Shown piece by piece: positions 43,963-56,885 of a DNA stretch of 64,000 bases. A program made the translations under genes and the position numbers. How positions within the stretch are numbered: the stretch's first letter is position 1; each line of letters opens with the position of its first letter. Under the pieces are notes generated by a model. It saw nothing but the letters and a program-made list of their open reading frames with translations. It was not told the DNA's origin and ran no database searches. Source of the DNA: Gigaspora rosea (Eukaryota; Glomeromycota; Glomeromycetes; Diversisporales; Gigasporaceae); NCBI GenBank assembly GCA_003550325.1, contig QKWP01000229.1, forward strand, positions 95,603 through 159,602, given 5' to 3'.

Positions 43963-45977
43963 GAATAGGGTTGTGTTACGAAAGTTATGATCTTACAAAT
44001 GCATGTAATTTTATGCAAGTTAGCCAGTATAATTGCTTCATTTGATTTAAAATATATCATCCGATTTGTAACCGAAAAATTGATTTCAGAAACTACATAA
44101 TATGTATTCAAATATGTATTCAAAATTGTAAATTACATGAAAAACCAATTTAACGAAACTTACGGTAATTTTATATCCTTACCTATGAATCCCAATATCA
44201 AAATATCAAAAAATTAAGATTGATTCTCATGATTTTGACATCAATCAATTTGTATAATAATAAATAAGGATAATGGTGACGGTAACTTCATAATTTTGGT
44301 CAATCAATTTAAAATCTGGATTATCCGGGTCCGAATATTTCGAACCTAATTCAACTACGCATTGATCAAGATTTTGAAACCTGGCCCAAACAAAAAAATC
44401 CATATTACTGTATTTAGTAACCAAACCCAGTCCATGCGGAACCAATCCATGAATAATCCATGGACAATCCATTTCATGCGGAACACTACATACCAGCAGT
44501 CGTTTCGATATAAAATACATGTAACGTAGCACGAAGTTAACCAATTAATATGTCCACATTACCTTTTATTTGTTATGATGAATGATGGCATTAGCTGTTT
44601 AGGGGAAAAGAAAGTATATAATTTCATTAAATATCCGAAGCTCATTTTATTACTTTTATTGTCACAATCGAAGAAACGAATATTTACCACATGTTAAATA
44701 CTTGATATGGTAGTACAAATTAGAAAGATGTATGAAATTAAGATAGTACATTTAAAAGATGGTTCTTGGCCATTTTTCTTAACCAACCATAAAAAAATAG
44801 TTATACATTTCGTTGTTATTAATTAAATAAAATATTATTTGCTTGAAAGAATTTCATTAAAAAAAAAAAAAAAGCTATCTGAACTATAACCAATGTTTTA
44901 GTTAAAAAAAAAAAGCGTAAAGCTTAAAATGACACGTGCTATAAAAATTATTAGAAAATTAGTCGTATATCGTATATATATTATATCACAATTTTCAAGG
45001 TAAAAATCTGATACTATGAAAACTTAAATATTCATTTACAAGTTATATATTAGAAATCGGAGTTATTTTTCAGTTTGAGTTAATTTACAGTATAATCAAC
45101 AAATTTTAAAATGGCGCAATAACATGCACGGATCATCTAAGTTTTTAAGATCCAAATAATGTTAATCTGAAAGTAAATTAACTACCTTGTTGATCTTTAC
45201 ATTTATTTATCTTTTACACAAATAGAACATGTGTCTTTATGTTTAAACTTTGCAGTAAACTCCCATTCCTGGTTTTGAGCGCAACTATCTAATTTTTTTT
45301 TTTTAAAAAATTATAGCAAGATTTTAGTTGAATGTTGCTGGAAATAATTTAAGATAATAAAACACAAAAATAACTTTACATATAAATTTCACTTTAAAAA
45401 AAATGTATAAGTATACTGTATGTGCAAATCATTAACAACGTATTCAGGTCTTAAGATCCTGACTTGAGTATGACATAGGGCAGCAGTTGAAGATTTCTTT
45501 ACATGCACATAACTCTGGTTATAACAACATCAGTATAAATCGACGGCTGGTTATACAACATTCTTTTTAAATTTCAATTATAAGAAAATTACTCTAGTTA
45601 AATTGAGAATGTCAATATGACCAGAATTGTGTATAAAAAAAATTTTTTTTAAAACTACATTCTAACCTAGTTATAACATAGTGATTCTCTATAACAATTT
45701 AAAATGATACTAAATGATGTTTTAACATAATTCATTATAATAGATGAAAATTTCCAGCCGATCCAATCCATTATAATGATTTCAAATATATATTAATAGT
45801 AAATTATATTAAAAATTCTTAATGAAGCAATGGATCAATGAACAATAAACTGGATTTAACGTAAATTTGCCAACGTTTGATCATAGTGATCTGTGATGAT
45901 CATATCGATAATCCCATGTTTTAAAAACCATAAAAACTGAAAACAATTTTTTCTGATCAGTTATTTTTTGAGAAAAA
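43963..45977. other. Unrecognised AT-rich region
   Basis: The minus-strand frames 43917-44123 and 44245-44544 have no recognisable domain. In 44395-44490 'aatccatg' repeats generate part of the second one. Around 45500-45700 GGTTATAACA-type words recur. I support no gene here. Confidence 0.35.
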
Positions 45978-46274
45978 ATGATTAGACAAAGTATTTGTGT
46001 CGAAGATACGTATGTACATACGTACATACGTACCATAGCCACATATAAGATACTATATTGCGTTATGAAACAAATATGCACGCATTTCAATATATTATTT
46101 ATTTATTTGACAGGTAGTACACAATTATCTCTGACAGATTTGGTCGTAAGACGGCTGAGCCCTGCTAGGCACAGACATCTTACGATTAAATACGCCAGAT
46201 ACGTACGTCAGTTATTGGTGCGAAAAGCGTTCAATAACGGTATTATCCGATATCCTATGGCGATAAATTCATGA
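45978..46274 (+). CDS. Candidate small two-exon gene of unknown function, 62 aa
   Basis: Exon 1 (45978-46009) starts ATG after an A-rich leader and ends at GTATGT; exon 2 begins at 46118 after a pyrimidine-poor ATTTGACAGGTAG and runs to TGA at 46272-46274. The joined product is MIRQSICVEDT followed by TQLSLTDLVVRRLSPARHRH, LTIKYARYVRQLLVRKAFNN and GIIRYPMAINS. The exon 2 segment is Arg-rich with balanced base composition that stands out from its AT-rich surroundings. Reading straight through without splicing also stays open, giving 98 residues, but the extra stretch is low complexity. No family recognised; it could also be the last exon of a longer gene. Confidence 0.35.
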   Translation: MIRQSICVEDTYVHTYIRTIATYKILYCVMKQICTHFNILFIYLTGSTQLSLTDLVVRRLSPARHRHLTIKYARYVRQLLVRKAFNNGIIRYPMAINS

Positions 46275-47668
46275 CGCAATCAATCAATAATATTTAAACT
46301 TTTAATACCATAAACTAACGAAGGATAAAATCTTTTAAATTATTAACTGCGATCCCTGCAAATCCTTAAAGCAGCTAACTGCAATATGGTTAGAATTTTA
46401 GAGGCTCAACAAATAAGTATAATAAATTCGTGAAAATAAAAACAATTCTAATTAGCGAGTTCTTGAAATTTCCACGCAAAAGAGCAAGGTTTTGCATATT
46501 AAAATGTTAAATATGTACAAATATGTAATTAAACAAGGGAATTAATTTACAGTTTATGTAACAGGTAATGACGATAGGATAAATATTAGCATTAGTAAGA
46601 GCATTATTAACAAATAAAATTAATTAGTAATTTTATTAGTAATTGCACATGGGAGTTTTACGTCCCAGAAAATATAATTATTATATAAGTTTTTTTTTTT
46701 TTTTACTCAGACAAGACAATTTCTTTTAAAGTCAGAGGAACGATTTTAAGTCCGATTAAAATGATTTTTAAAAAGCCTGGGTGGATAAATAACATGAAAA
46801 AAACCGATTTTAAGTGTATCTTCACTTGATCAATTTTAACAAGTTTTAAAAATCAATAACTAATTCTATAATTTCATTATCAAATTTTGTCGATCATCAT
46901 AAGGTATCGGGTTAATACATTTTATCAGTGAAAGAAGAAAGCAGAAGAAAGCATAGAATTAAATATTACATTCTACCGGAAATAAGCACCACTTTTCCGT
47001 CATCAATCTCGTTAATCTGATAAAAACAAGATAGAGAGAGTGGTGCTTATTTAGGTAAGACACTGTAAAACCGTGTAACGTCGTAGATTTCGATTAATTG
47101 CATTTATTGCATTTATGTTTGTCTAAATACAGTAATATTACATTTAGTTATTAACTGTGTAATTTGTAAAATAATTTGGATTAAGCATAATTATAGCGGT
47201 AGATTAAAGCAGTCCAGATTCAAAACATAAATAAAGTATACCTGATTGTTAATTTGAACCAACCGCACAATATAACATTTAACAACAATAGTCCTGTTAT
47301 GCATAAACTTTCACGGCATTTTAATACCAATCATTGGTAAATCAAGTAGGTAATATACATATGTATGTCTTGTAAAAATTGCACCAATAAGATTTTCTTT
47401 TCAAGTTGTTTTTTTTCTCTTTGGAACATTTGATATACTATACATTATTGTATTTGCATATAAAGTACCAAAAGTACGACTATCGGTTGTAAATGCATGA
47501 ATCGCGTGTTAATAAATCTAGGCATTTTTTTCAACCAGATATATTTCAACTCTTTTTTGGCAAAATAACACATGTATATGTAATAGTTTGCATTAATTAT
47601 TGGATTTTCACCATTTATCTTAGTAAAAGACAAAGGAGGTGTTTTGTTCCTTACATGAGCAAATAAAG

Positions 47669-47718
<50 letters not shown>

Positions 47719-47936
47719 CTTTAAGAATTTAGATTGTTTTCGAATTTACCACGTGGTAAGTATGGTATCATCATTTACTTTTTTATTTTCTTTTTTGTTA
47801 AGCAAAAAAAAAAATATAAAAATCACTTTAGGATAGACATATTCTCTTTTCTACACTTCTTGTCTTTTAACTTTTTTTTAAAAAAAGCAAAAGTAGACAC
47901 ATTATTTATAATTTATTAATATTAACTTACGAATAA
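46275..47936. other. Intergenic region with a hairpin and long homopolymers
   Basis: At 46979-47053 AAATAAGCACCACT and 'agtggtgcttattt' face each other, a small palindrome of about 80 bp. At 47670-47714 a T12 run is followed by an A run of more than 30. The minus-strand frame 47445-47633 is not convincing. The methyltransferase promoter presumably lies in the final few hundred bases. Confidence 0.4.
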
Positions 47937-49775
47937 ATGCGTCTACCGATCACAAAGAAGAAACGACAAGAGAAATCTCAAAATGATGACTCAATTAATA
48001 TGGTCTCTATTTCTAAACATGTTCTTTTAACACTACAACAACAAAATAATTTTAATGAAAAGTCTAAAGACAATAATTCCTTATCACCATCAAAATGTTA
48101 TTCTTTGGATGATTTGGAAAATGATAATTTTAATCTGTTAAATATCGGCCATTATATGTGTAGATATCAATGGCAAGGAAATTTTTCTTCTCCAATAAAT
48201 GAAAATTTAATTAATGGTATTCGAGTTCTTGATATTGGGTAATAAAAAAAATTATAAAGATTTTTGACTATATTATTTCATATTGAAAATGTTACAATTC
48301 CACAGATCTAACTATCATTTCTACATTCTTTTATTAATGAACCTATAGATGTGGTGCTGGATCATGGATTTTAGGTAATGTCAAATACCAAAAAAAAAAA
48401 AAATGTAAAAAAAAAAAGTGGATTTCTGTGATTTCTGTTAAAATATATATATATATAATAACATTGAAATTGTAATGCGTATCAGATATGGCTGCACAGT
48501 ATCCATCAAGTACATTCCTAGGACTTGATAAATTAGATCTATTTCCATCATCTGACAAACGGTTTCCAAACACTGGTTTCATACAAGCTAATGTGTTAGA
48601 TGGAATTCCTTTTCCTGATAATACATTTGATTTCGTTTGTGAACGGTTTCTCGCGTTTACTGCATTGACTGGATGGCAATTTACTTATTTACTGAATGAA
48701 ATGATCAGGGTATAGTACTTTTATTATTAAACTATTATTAGTATATCTTTAGAATTTTTAATAAAAACAAATTAATACATTATATATAGGTTTGCAAACC
48801 AGATGGATGGATTGAGGTACTATTATGTGACTTTTTTTTTTTTATCAAGTTATGTTAAGGATGAGTTCGGATCGGTTATTACTGAATAACTGGTTAGCCG
48901 ATCAGTTATTTTTAAAAAAAAGTGGCTCGATCTTGAAATTTTATTAAGAAATACTGAATATCACTTTAAGTAAAAAGGTTTATTGCGGTTCTAAATGGTT
49001 TTAATGGTAGTTAATGGTAGTTAAATCATTAAAATTGATTCGGTCTAGTTTGAGATAAAGTGGATCGACCTCTCAAAAATTTTTTAAACCCAATAATGCG
49101 TCATCAGTTACTAACCGGTGACTAAACGGCTATAACCGGTAACCGAACCCATCCTTACATACAGTATGGATTAAAGAAATATATACTTACTATGTGTAAT
49201 AAAATTATATAGATAATGGAATATAGAGGGTATGAAAATGCGGGGCCTATCGCACAAGCCGGATTAAATCAAAGTAAATATAATAAAGTTAATTAATATT
49301 AATTTTGATGGAAAAAAGTAAATGATATATATATATAATTTACTATCATTCATATTATTCATATTATTCATATTATTCATATATTTCATAGTACATAGAA
49401 CAGAAACAGCAAATTCTGAGAATACAGTCGATCTAATTCCTCAAATGATGAAAAATCATCTCTCTTTAGCAGATTTTAAACATTTTGAGAAAAGAGGCCC
49501 AATTGGTGCTTGGGGCGGTCAATATGGTTCTTTGGTAAGACTAATGTATTTAATAAAACCAATTTTTTTATACTGTATTTTTTTTTTTTCCTAATATTTT
49601 CTTTATATTCTAGATGCTAAAAAATTATAAAAGTATAGGAAAATCTATTTATTTAAAATTGCACGATGATGACCCTGATTATGATGAATTCATTACATCT
49701 GTTGAACAAGAATTTGATCGATATAAAACAACAATTGGAAACTTTAGGTGTTTTGCTAGGAAAAGGACTCAATGA
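47937..49775 (+). CDS. Class I SAM-dependent methyltransferase, 7 exons
   Basis: Exons 47937-48238, 48349-48374, 48486-48709, 48790-48816, 49213-49273, 49392-49534 and 49614-49775 join in frame at GT-AG sites to give 314 residues. After a basic, low-complexity N-terminus, residues 97-105 read VLDIGCGAG, the glycine-rich SAM-binding motif I, split by intron 1. LGLDKLD at 121-127 places the acidic residue (D124) that contacts the ribose, and FPDNTFDFV is the motif II/III region. VCKPDGWIE (185-193) is the usual post-motif strand. The C-terminus, with GPIGAWGGQYGS and an acidic helix ending FARKRTQ, is as long as typical members. The substrate is unknown; cytosolic, with no signal or membrane segment. 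The overlapping 101-, 75- and 90-codon open frames are its exons. Confidence 0.9.
48856..49157. mobile_element. MITE inside intron 4 of the methyltransferase
   Basis: TAAGGATGAGTTCGGATCGG at the left pairs with 'taaccgaacccatcctta' at the right. The 302-bp element has hAT-like YARNG ends (TAAGG), but the flanks do not form a clear 8-bp duplication. It explains why intron 4 is 396 bp while the other introns are about 80-120 bp. Confidence 0.75.
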
Positions 49776-50455
49776 TTATTTTTCTGTAATTTTATTGTAA
49801 TTAATTTAATTTTTTTTTTTTTGTTTTTTTTTTGTTTTTTTTTTTCTTTTCGGACATTATACATTCGTATTTGTACTATTATAATCTTTCTTGATATGAT
49901 TTTTGAAAAATTTTGTATTGTAAGGTGTAAATATAAAGTAGAATTATTCTATCATTCTAGTATATCGGTTTTACTAGCATACAGTATTTGTATTTTCGCT
50001 TCTAATGTTTTGCTCGAAGATGACTTTTAACTTATTGTTTTCATATATACTTAAATAACGATCCTTTAACGGCTTATCATTACATATAAATGGTGGCCGA
50101 ATATCTACATATAATTTAAATAATTTATTCATCATCCCAGATTTCCCAAATCTTTACTCACACATTTATAATCTTTTTCATGACCATTTATATTATTCGT
50201 GACAGCTTCATTTCACGAAAAAAACAATAATAATTGATACAATGTGTATGTAGTTTGGACATAAACATAAATATACTGCATCAATAGATTTATTTTGCTA
50301 ATATAAAATTTTAAGTATCACCCATTTCTTTTTTGATCGATAGATTTGTTTGTTCTTATCAGTCTGGTATTGGTGATTTGGCGTAAATGTATGAACCTTC
50401 CGCTTTGCAATTTTTTATAATGTTTACTGATCAGTTTGGTATTGGTAGGGTTGTA
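49776..50455. other. 3' flank of the methyltransferase gene
   Basis: T-rich runs (49808-49850) follow the stop, with no clear poly(A) signal cluster. The 69-codon frame 49821-50030 is T-run derived. Nothing else is recognised before the hAT element. Confidence 0.4.
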
Positions 50456-50912
50456 AAAAATATTATACGGTATAATAACATTGGTTAATATACCGTATAA
50501 TAACCGTTATTATACCATCAAATTTTGGTATAATTGGTATAATATTGGTATAATATAAATTAACCAATAAAATTTAATTATATTAATTAATAATACTAAC
50601 TGCTAATAATTTAAAGAACCTAATGATCTTTTATAGAAGCTAATATGTAGTAAATAAGATACTAGAACTGATCAAGAAACAAATTTTAATGAAACTAATT
50701 GTGATAACAGTGATAACGATGAATTTTTTGTGGGAATTGACAGCCAATGAAATGTAAAATCTAATAATATTATATGAAAATAAATTCTGATTTAAATCAC
50801 GTGTTATTATCCGTTATTATACCGTTATTATACCGTTACTATACCGTTATTATACCGTATAATAACCGGTTATTATACCAAAAATATATTATACCGTATA
50901 ATTACATCCCTA
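50456..50912. mobile_element. hAT-type MITE, 457 bp, perfect 8-bp TSD
   Basis: TAGGGTTGTAAAAAATATTA at the left pairs with 'ataattacatcccta' at the right. GGTATTGG is duplicated exactly at 50448-50455 and 50913-50920. Both arms contain arrays of ACCGTTATTAT/ATAATAACGGT words. Probably a young insertion. Confidence 0.85.
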
Positions 50913-50920
50913 GGTATTGG

Positions 50921-53900
50921 TCGATTTAGCATCAATGTATGAATCTTCTGCGTTGCAAATTCAAAATAAATTTTATTTCTTGCGAAAGAATAGTACTACT
51001 ACTTCGAAGTTGAAGTGTTATTAGGCAAAATATCTTTTTGATTTATAAAACATAATAATATGGTTCTAAAGGTAGTGTAAATCAAACTTCTGCTATTCTA
51101 TAAATCAAAAAAATGGTGATTGCATAATTTTTAAGCAGTCATGTGAATTGCTTCCCTACGCTTATTTTTGCATAGTTTAAATCGTTCCTTCCGAGCTTTT
51201 TTTAATACTATGCCTTGGTGCTCGCTCAAATTTAAAATTTTCCTTCGTTTCTGGATTGCTAGTGTTGAGTTTCAGAGAGGACGTCTGATGATTCCTTCAT
51301 TCTTTTGAAAAAAATAATTAAATATAATAAATATTAACAAACGACTACTGTAATCAAATAAATATATTTACAATGTTATTTTTCGGTTGATTCAAGTGAT
51401 GTCGCATACGGAAAGCGCACAATAAAGTTCATAATCTTTCTTACGATTTAATTTTCGAATCGTAATAAAATCAAGGTTTATCTCAACGATTTGGAGTATT
51501 GAATTAATGAGCAATTTCTGGATGAAGGATTCATTTGTCCAATCAGATCACTAGAACAGATGTAACGTAACTGGTAAAAATCAAACCAAATCAAAACAAT
51601 CGAACAGAACGAAATATCAAAGCAACAAACCTCTCTTTACGTTGTTAAAATTTCGTGAGGAATTTTTTTTGGTTAGAACAAAAGAAAGTTTCATTAACGA
51701 TTTTGAAGAAAGATTTTCACACCTGATCTTGTGATTGATAACTTCTTCATTCGCAATCACTTTGGTAAAAATTTTACCATCATCTTATTCGAAAATTTGT
51801 GTACTTCTGTTTTAGATCAACAATTTATTTTCGTTTTTCTGTATTTTCTTTTATAAAAGAGAATTGTCAAGAAATATATAAGCCCTTATTATACTCAGAA
51901 AATTTTAAGCTCATTACCGGTATGATTACTTCTGATAACGTAGGAGATTTTCCCAAGGGAGAAACCTTAAAGCTCCAGAATTGATGTGGATTATATACTT
52001 TTTGATGTATTTGCCACAAAATAACGATACTTTGACAAAATCACCAAAGCTTGCAAGATTTTTGTTATCATATGTTCCATCATTAAATCAAAGTTATCGT
52101 TATTTGTTGATTAGCGTATCCCGTATAGTTCTGACCAGGTTAGGTAAAATTCAGTAAGACCATCGTAGTCTATCAGCTTGTTCATATATGAAAGTTCCCT
52201 CATGATTTTGCCAAAAGGCAAGCTAGGTTGCCTGCATGCTTTGTAGGAAAAATCTTTATCAATAATCGAGTTGAAATTGGTATTATGTCAATGTTTAACA
52301 GCTTTCAATCAGAACTTCAAGGTAGGTTAATGTCGCAATATTAATTAATAACTGCAAATGAATATGCTCGAAATAGGATGTTAGATTGACCAACATTCGC
52401 CAATCGACGTTACAGACAGCATCGAGTGTGTTATTCAGTATTTGATTAGGGTCCCCTGATTTGATTATATTATATGGTGCCTTGAATGCTTTAATTCTAA
52501 AAAAAAAAAAATACAACCCAAAATATATTACATAATAATCTAAGAGTAATCGATATCTTCTATAATTAGTCCCGATCATTGATTCTGCACTTTTTTGTCA
52601 ATTACACAAAATGTTTTGCTTCATCTTCATAATGGTCATCACCGGAGACCAAATGATAAAAGGAAGTTGAATTCACCGTGCATGATGAGATGAAACATAA
52701 TGGAAATTACTGCTACAACATTTTCTACAGTTCATGGTGGTAATCACTAATAATCATTACCCTAACGCAAAAATGTTAGTTCACCGGATATTATTCCCAA
52801 CTTCCAGATTAAAAAAATGCTAACTGATACCTCTTCCTCATCCACCTTAGATTCTAATAAACGTGATTTTTTTGCAACTGTGAATTAAATTATCAAATAG
52901 TTCATTGCTTGTTGCTGGCGAGAGCATGATGACACAACTAACAAATAAACAAATTCTATTAATAATGAATGATCCTTACCTTTTTATTTTCTAACTCGAT
53001 TTCCAGTTCTCTCCTAACTATACAATTTTCCAAAATCTCTCTTCAAGTTCTTTATCTCTTTCATGAAAATAGTGTGAACTACAGCAAAAATTAATTAATA
53101 TAATTTAATGTGGGTGGCAGCTTGTGCTGAATTTTTAACTTGTTTAATATAAAATTTTAGGGAGGGGTTTTTTAGTGTTTTTGTTTAGAATTAGGTAATA
53201 AAAGAGTAAAAATGAATTTAGTAAATATTATAGATTTAAATGAGGACCAATTTTAGCATAAGCTGCTACAATCAATATAATTTGAGTGAACCGTTGTCAC
53301 AAAGGAACACGTAGGGACGATACCCCATGAACGCACCCATAACGGTCGACCACTACAAAAGAAGAACGATGCCCCTCTTGGTTGCAATATTTTCTTTTAC
53401 AGTTTAAAAAAAACAACCGAATCTTGTTTTCTCGGTATTGAGCTTTGGTTCTCATTAGAAATGCAAGACCGAAATATGACCATTTCAACATTGGTGTGTT
53501 ATTGAAATACGCGTTGATTACTAAATCTATGTAAAATCTCAAGACAATCGATTATAAAAAAAACGCGTTATATACACGAAAAGTTGGGGTCATGCATCAT
53601 GAAACCTCCCATTTCTGACGACCAATAAAGGGGTTTACAAGCAAGGATAATAAAAGTAACATACAAGAAACCTATGTTAAAAAAAATGACAAGAGACGGT
53701 TTTACCTACAATACATTTAATATATTATCTTAAATTTATTTATTTAAAATCTAGGGATTACTATATTAAATTTATAGTCAGATATTTAAGGTTATACTGT
53801 AAGTTACTTTGTTAGTTCTCGTAACATAAAATTTAAACAAAGCGACTCGCCTGGATAGTAAATATATTTACAACTGTTTTCATAAATTTTGGGATACCTG

Positions 53901-53971
53901 ACAAAAAAATTAGCTTAATGATTTTTCGATTAACAGTTAAGTTTTCTCAAAGACTTTTACTAAACGCACCT
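50921..53971. other. Unrecognised low-repeat region
   Basis: Composition is milder than in the repeat regions, but six-frame reading shows only short frames (51799-51984, 52295-52579, 53297-53542) without recognisable domains. 'gtttggtattggt' style words at the left end are the target of the hAT element. Decayed genes are possible; I cannot name any. Confidence 0.35.
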
Positions 53972-54850
53972 ATGGTGTTTTGTCACCTATGATACATTAT
54001 TTCAAAAATTAGCTATGATAATTAAAAATGCTCTACGCCCCTAAAAACCCTTCCCAAACCTTAACCCTAACCCTAAATACTAACTCGTGACGAATAATTT
54101 GAAGTAAAATCTTGTATCAAGCTTCAAGAAAAATTTATAAAAATATAATAGGTGCAAAACCATCATAGGTGTGTTTTATATAATAAATGTTTCTCAAATT
54201 ATTGGACAACTGATAAAAATTTAACCGACAATCACTTTGACGAATTGATATATATATATATATAAATATATATTATTATTATATCATTGTACGGGCGTTA
54301 TAGGTTCTCTAGAGTAGTCTTATGACATTGACGTGTTTAGTGAATAACAAATAAAAAAAGCTAAAATAAAATATCTTTAAAAAAATATATCCAGAATACG
54401 ACATTATTTTTATCTGTTCGAAATTTCCGTACTACACAAATCTTAATAAACCTTGACTCAATATCTCGTTAAAGTAATTATTGGTTTTCACCATTATGTA
54501 AACAAGATAGAATGAATCCGTCTACGATTGGAACTAAACCCGTAAATCAAGAATGTTAGAAATTTAACGAAAACATTTCTTAAAAAAAGTTTAGAATCAG
54601 TTATATTTTATGTATCTTTCTAAAAATAATGAAAGTTCTTCAACGCAAAAATTGCTCGAGAATTCAATATACATAAAGCCTTAGTTAATACTCGAGTTGA
54701 CAAGCTTTCAAAATTTTATTTCAATTATATGGCAATGAACATGCCTAGAAAATTATAGACAGTAATTATAAATATACATTGTTATTTTCATTAATTTTGG
54801 AACATCTGATAAAAAATTGACCGAATGATTATTTGTCTGATTCGATAAGT
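53868..54850. repeat. Three dispersed direct repeats of about 70 bp
   Basis: 'tattttcattaattttggaa' followed by 'catctgataaaaaattgacc' and 'gaatgattattt' (54770-54830) resembles 'ttttcataaattttgggata' with 'cctgacaaaaaaattagctt' (53877) and 'aattattggacaactgataa' (54197). Divergence is substantial; the origin is unknown. Confidence 0.45.
53972..54176. mobile_element. Small MITE with AAACGCACCTATGGTGTTTT ends
   Basis: AAACGCACCTATGGTGTTTT at the left pairs with 'aaaaccatcataggtgtgttt' at the right over about 25 bp. The middle contains 'ccttaaccctaaccctaaa', a telomere-like word of only two units that I do not interpret as telomeric. Confidence 0.65.
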
Positions 54851-54851
54851 T

Positions 54852-56880
54852 TTTGATTTCAGTAGTGAGATAAACTTTTGAGGATAATGAAATACATTTT
54901 TTTGCGATTATATTCTGAACGATACTACAATGTCAACACACCCAAAATTAATTTTCGTTTAAAGTATGTTTGATGTGCTTAGTCTGAACGAAAGAAAGTT
55001 TATACCAAAGATTGTCCTGACAAACCAACAGATCTTAACAAAAAAAAAAAAAACCACAAAAAGAGTTTGAATATGAAATAACTTTCATAATAAATATATT
55101 GCAAGAGGAGGCGCTAATAAGAAAAAAGTTCAAGAATTCATTGACTGGACTAAGGAAATATAATGCAAATTATGATTGCAAACAACCAAGGTTTTATTAA
55201 TATTTAAAGTAAGAATCTTTACATTGTTTTATTTAAAAGTTTAATACAGTACATATAAGTTATAATGATTATTATAAAATATAAGTCAACAAAAAAGAAA
55301 AATAAGTATGAATCTAATGAAAAATATCAAAACTGTTGATCAGGAACCTTTAGCTTGTTTGTTTGTCTATAGTAAACATTTTAAAATGCCTAGTCTTTCT
55401 GAAGTAATCTAAAGTAACTACTGTTGGATCAAAAATATCCAATTTGTTGAAGTAATAGCAACTGAATCTAATATAATAGTAATATAGTATCCAATTTATT
55501 CAACTTATCTGATAAGTTTAACAAATTTGACTTGGCCGGGTTATAAGAACCAACAAATTAACTTTGTTTTGCATTATTTTTTTTTTTTAATTAAATAATT
55601 ACTATGTAATTTATAAACTAAATTATTTAATCATTTATATATTATTATTATTATTTGGGAAATGAAATTGTAGGAAGAAAATCTATAACTGGAGTAGGGG
55701 TTATAACAGTTTGTTCTTTAATTAACTGATTGATTTAATCAGTCTTCTTAAGATTAAAATTTGTTAAATTGTTTATTATTGAGAGCCCTCAATAAATTCA
55801 TGTACAGTATTTCTTATAAATGTTGGATTTCTTAAGAAAATGCTCAATGCCCTTATTTGAACCATTCTATGGAATGGTTTTAATTAGTTATCCATGATGT
55901 ATACTTCTATAAGTTTTTGAACAATATATCGCAGATATTTTTTATATTGTTAATTAAGGACTTATTTCCTTTGGAGTTTCTGAAATTTGTTGAATAGAAA
56001 GGATTATATTTGCTTGACTTCTTTAAGAATTTTTTAACAGTTCTTCATTTTCAGTTTATTAAATAAGTATGGCCTATAACTTATTTTCCAGCTATAGAGT
56101 GAATAACAGTTAATATTTGGATAGTATGCTGGTCCACAATCAACTTCATTTTGATTTATTGTTGATTTCGCATTTTCAATTGAACTCAATTTCAATGCCT
56201 TTAAAATTGTAGGTTATTAAATCAAAAAACATGTTTACAACTTGATAAGAATAGGATGTTCTGTTATATTTGATAGTTTTTGTTCATACAATTTTGAAAT
56301 CATGTTCATTCTATCTGTGTCAAAAAAGAACTAATTGTGTTGTGAAAAATTCTAGAAGTGCCCTTTATAGAATACTATATCCATATTCTATATAATTATT
56401 TATAAATTTTCTATCATATTGTGATTATTTGATTTCAAAATTTTCAAGAAATTGAATTTCAATTTTATAAAACACCACTCCTTCTTGATAATATTGTATA
56501 ATTGGTGGTAATATTTGCATAAATAATTAATATTAAAACTCCATTCAAAAGTAAATTGTTAGAACATATAATTACATTTTTAATATTTTTGCAAATTAAT
56601 CTCAATAACTTTTTATTTCAGAATATTGTGTAGTAAACTATTGAGAATTATAAAAAAATAAATTACAGTATAAACTATTTAAATATTGAATATAAAATAA
56701 AATCTTTGTTTTAAAAATCACTTTCTGACATTTCTGATAGGGCTAATTCAGACAAAAGCAAACACAAGTACCAATTCATATTTATATATTAATTATCTTT
56801 TATCTCTATTGGTTCAATAGTTTTTTTTTTTTTTTTAAAAGAAAGGTCTATCCTCTAATTCTTTTTTTATATTTTGCAGA
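54852..56880. other. AT-rich region without recognised genes
   Basis: No frame or paired repeat stands out. A T16 run at 56821-56836 could be the 3' tail of the minus-strand LINE remnant lying beyond the Tc1-like element. Confidence 0.35.
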
Positions 56881-56885
56881 TTATA

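Noticed and set aside
44245-44544. 99-codon minus-strand frame
   Set aside because: Partly generated by 'aatccatg' repeats, with no recognisable domain, splice context or composition shift.
54058-54080. Telomere-like CCCTAACCCTAA
   Set aside because: Only about two units inside a small MITE, far from any array; insufficient for a telomeric or interstitial telomere call.
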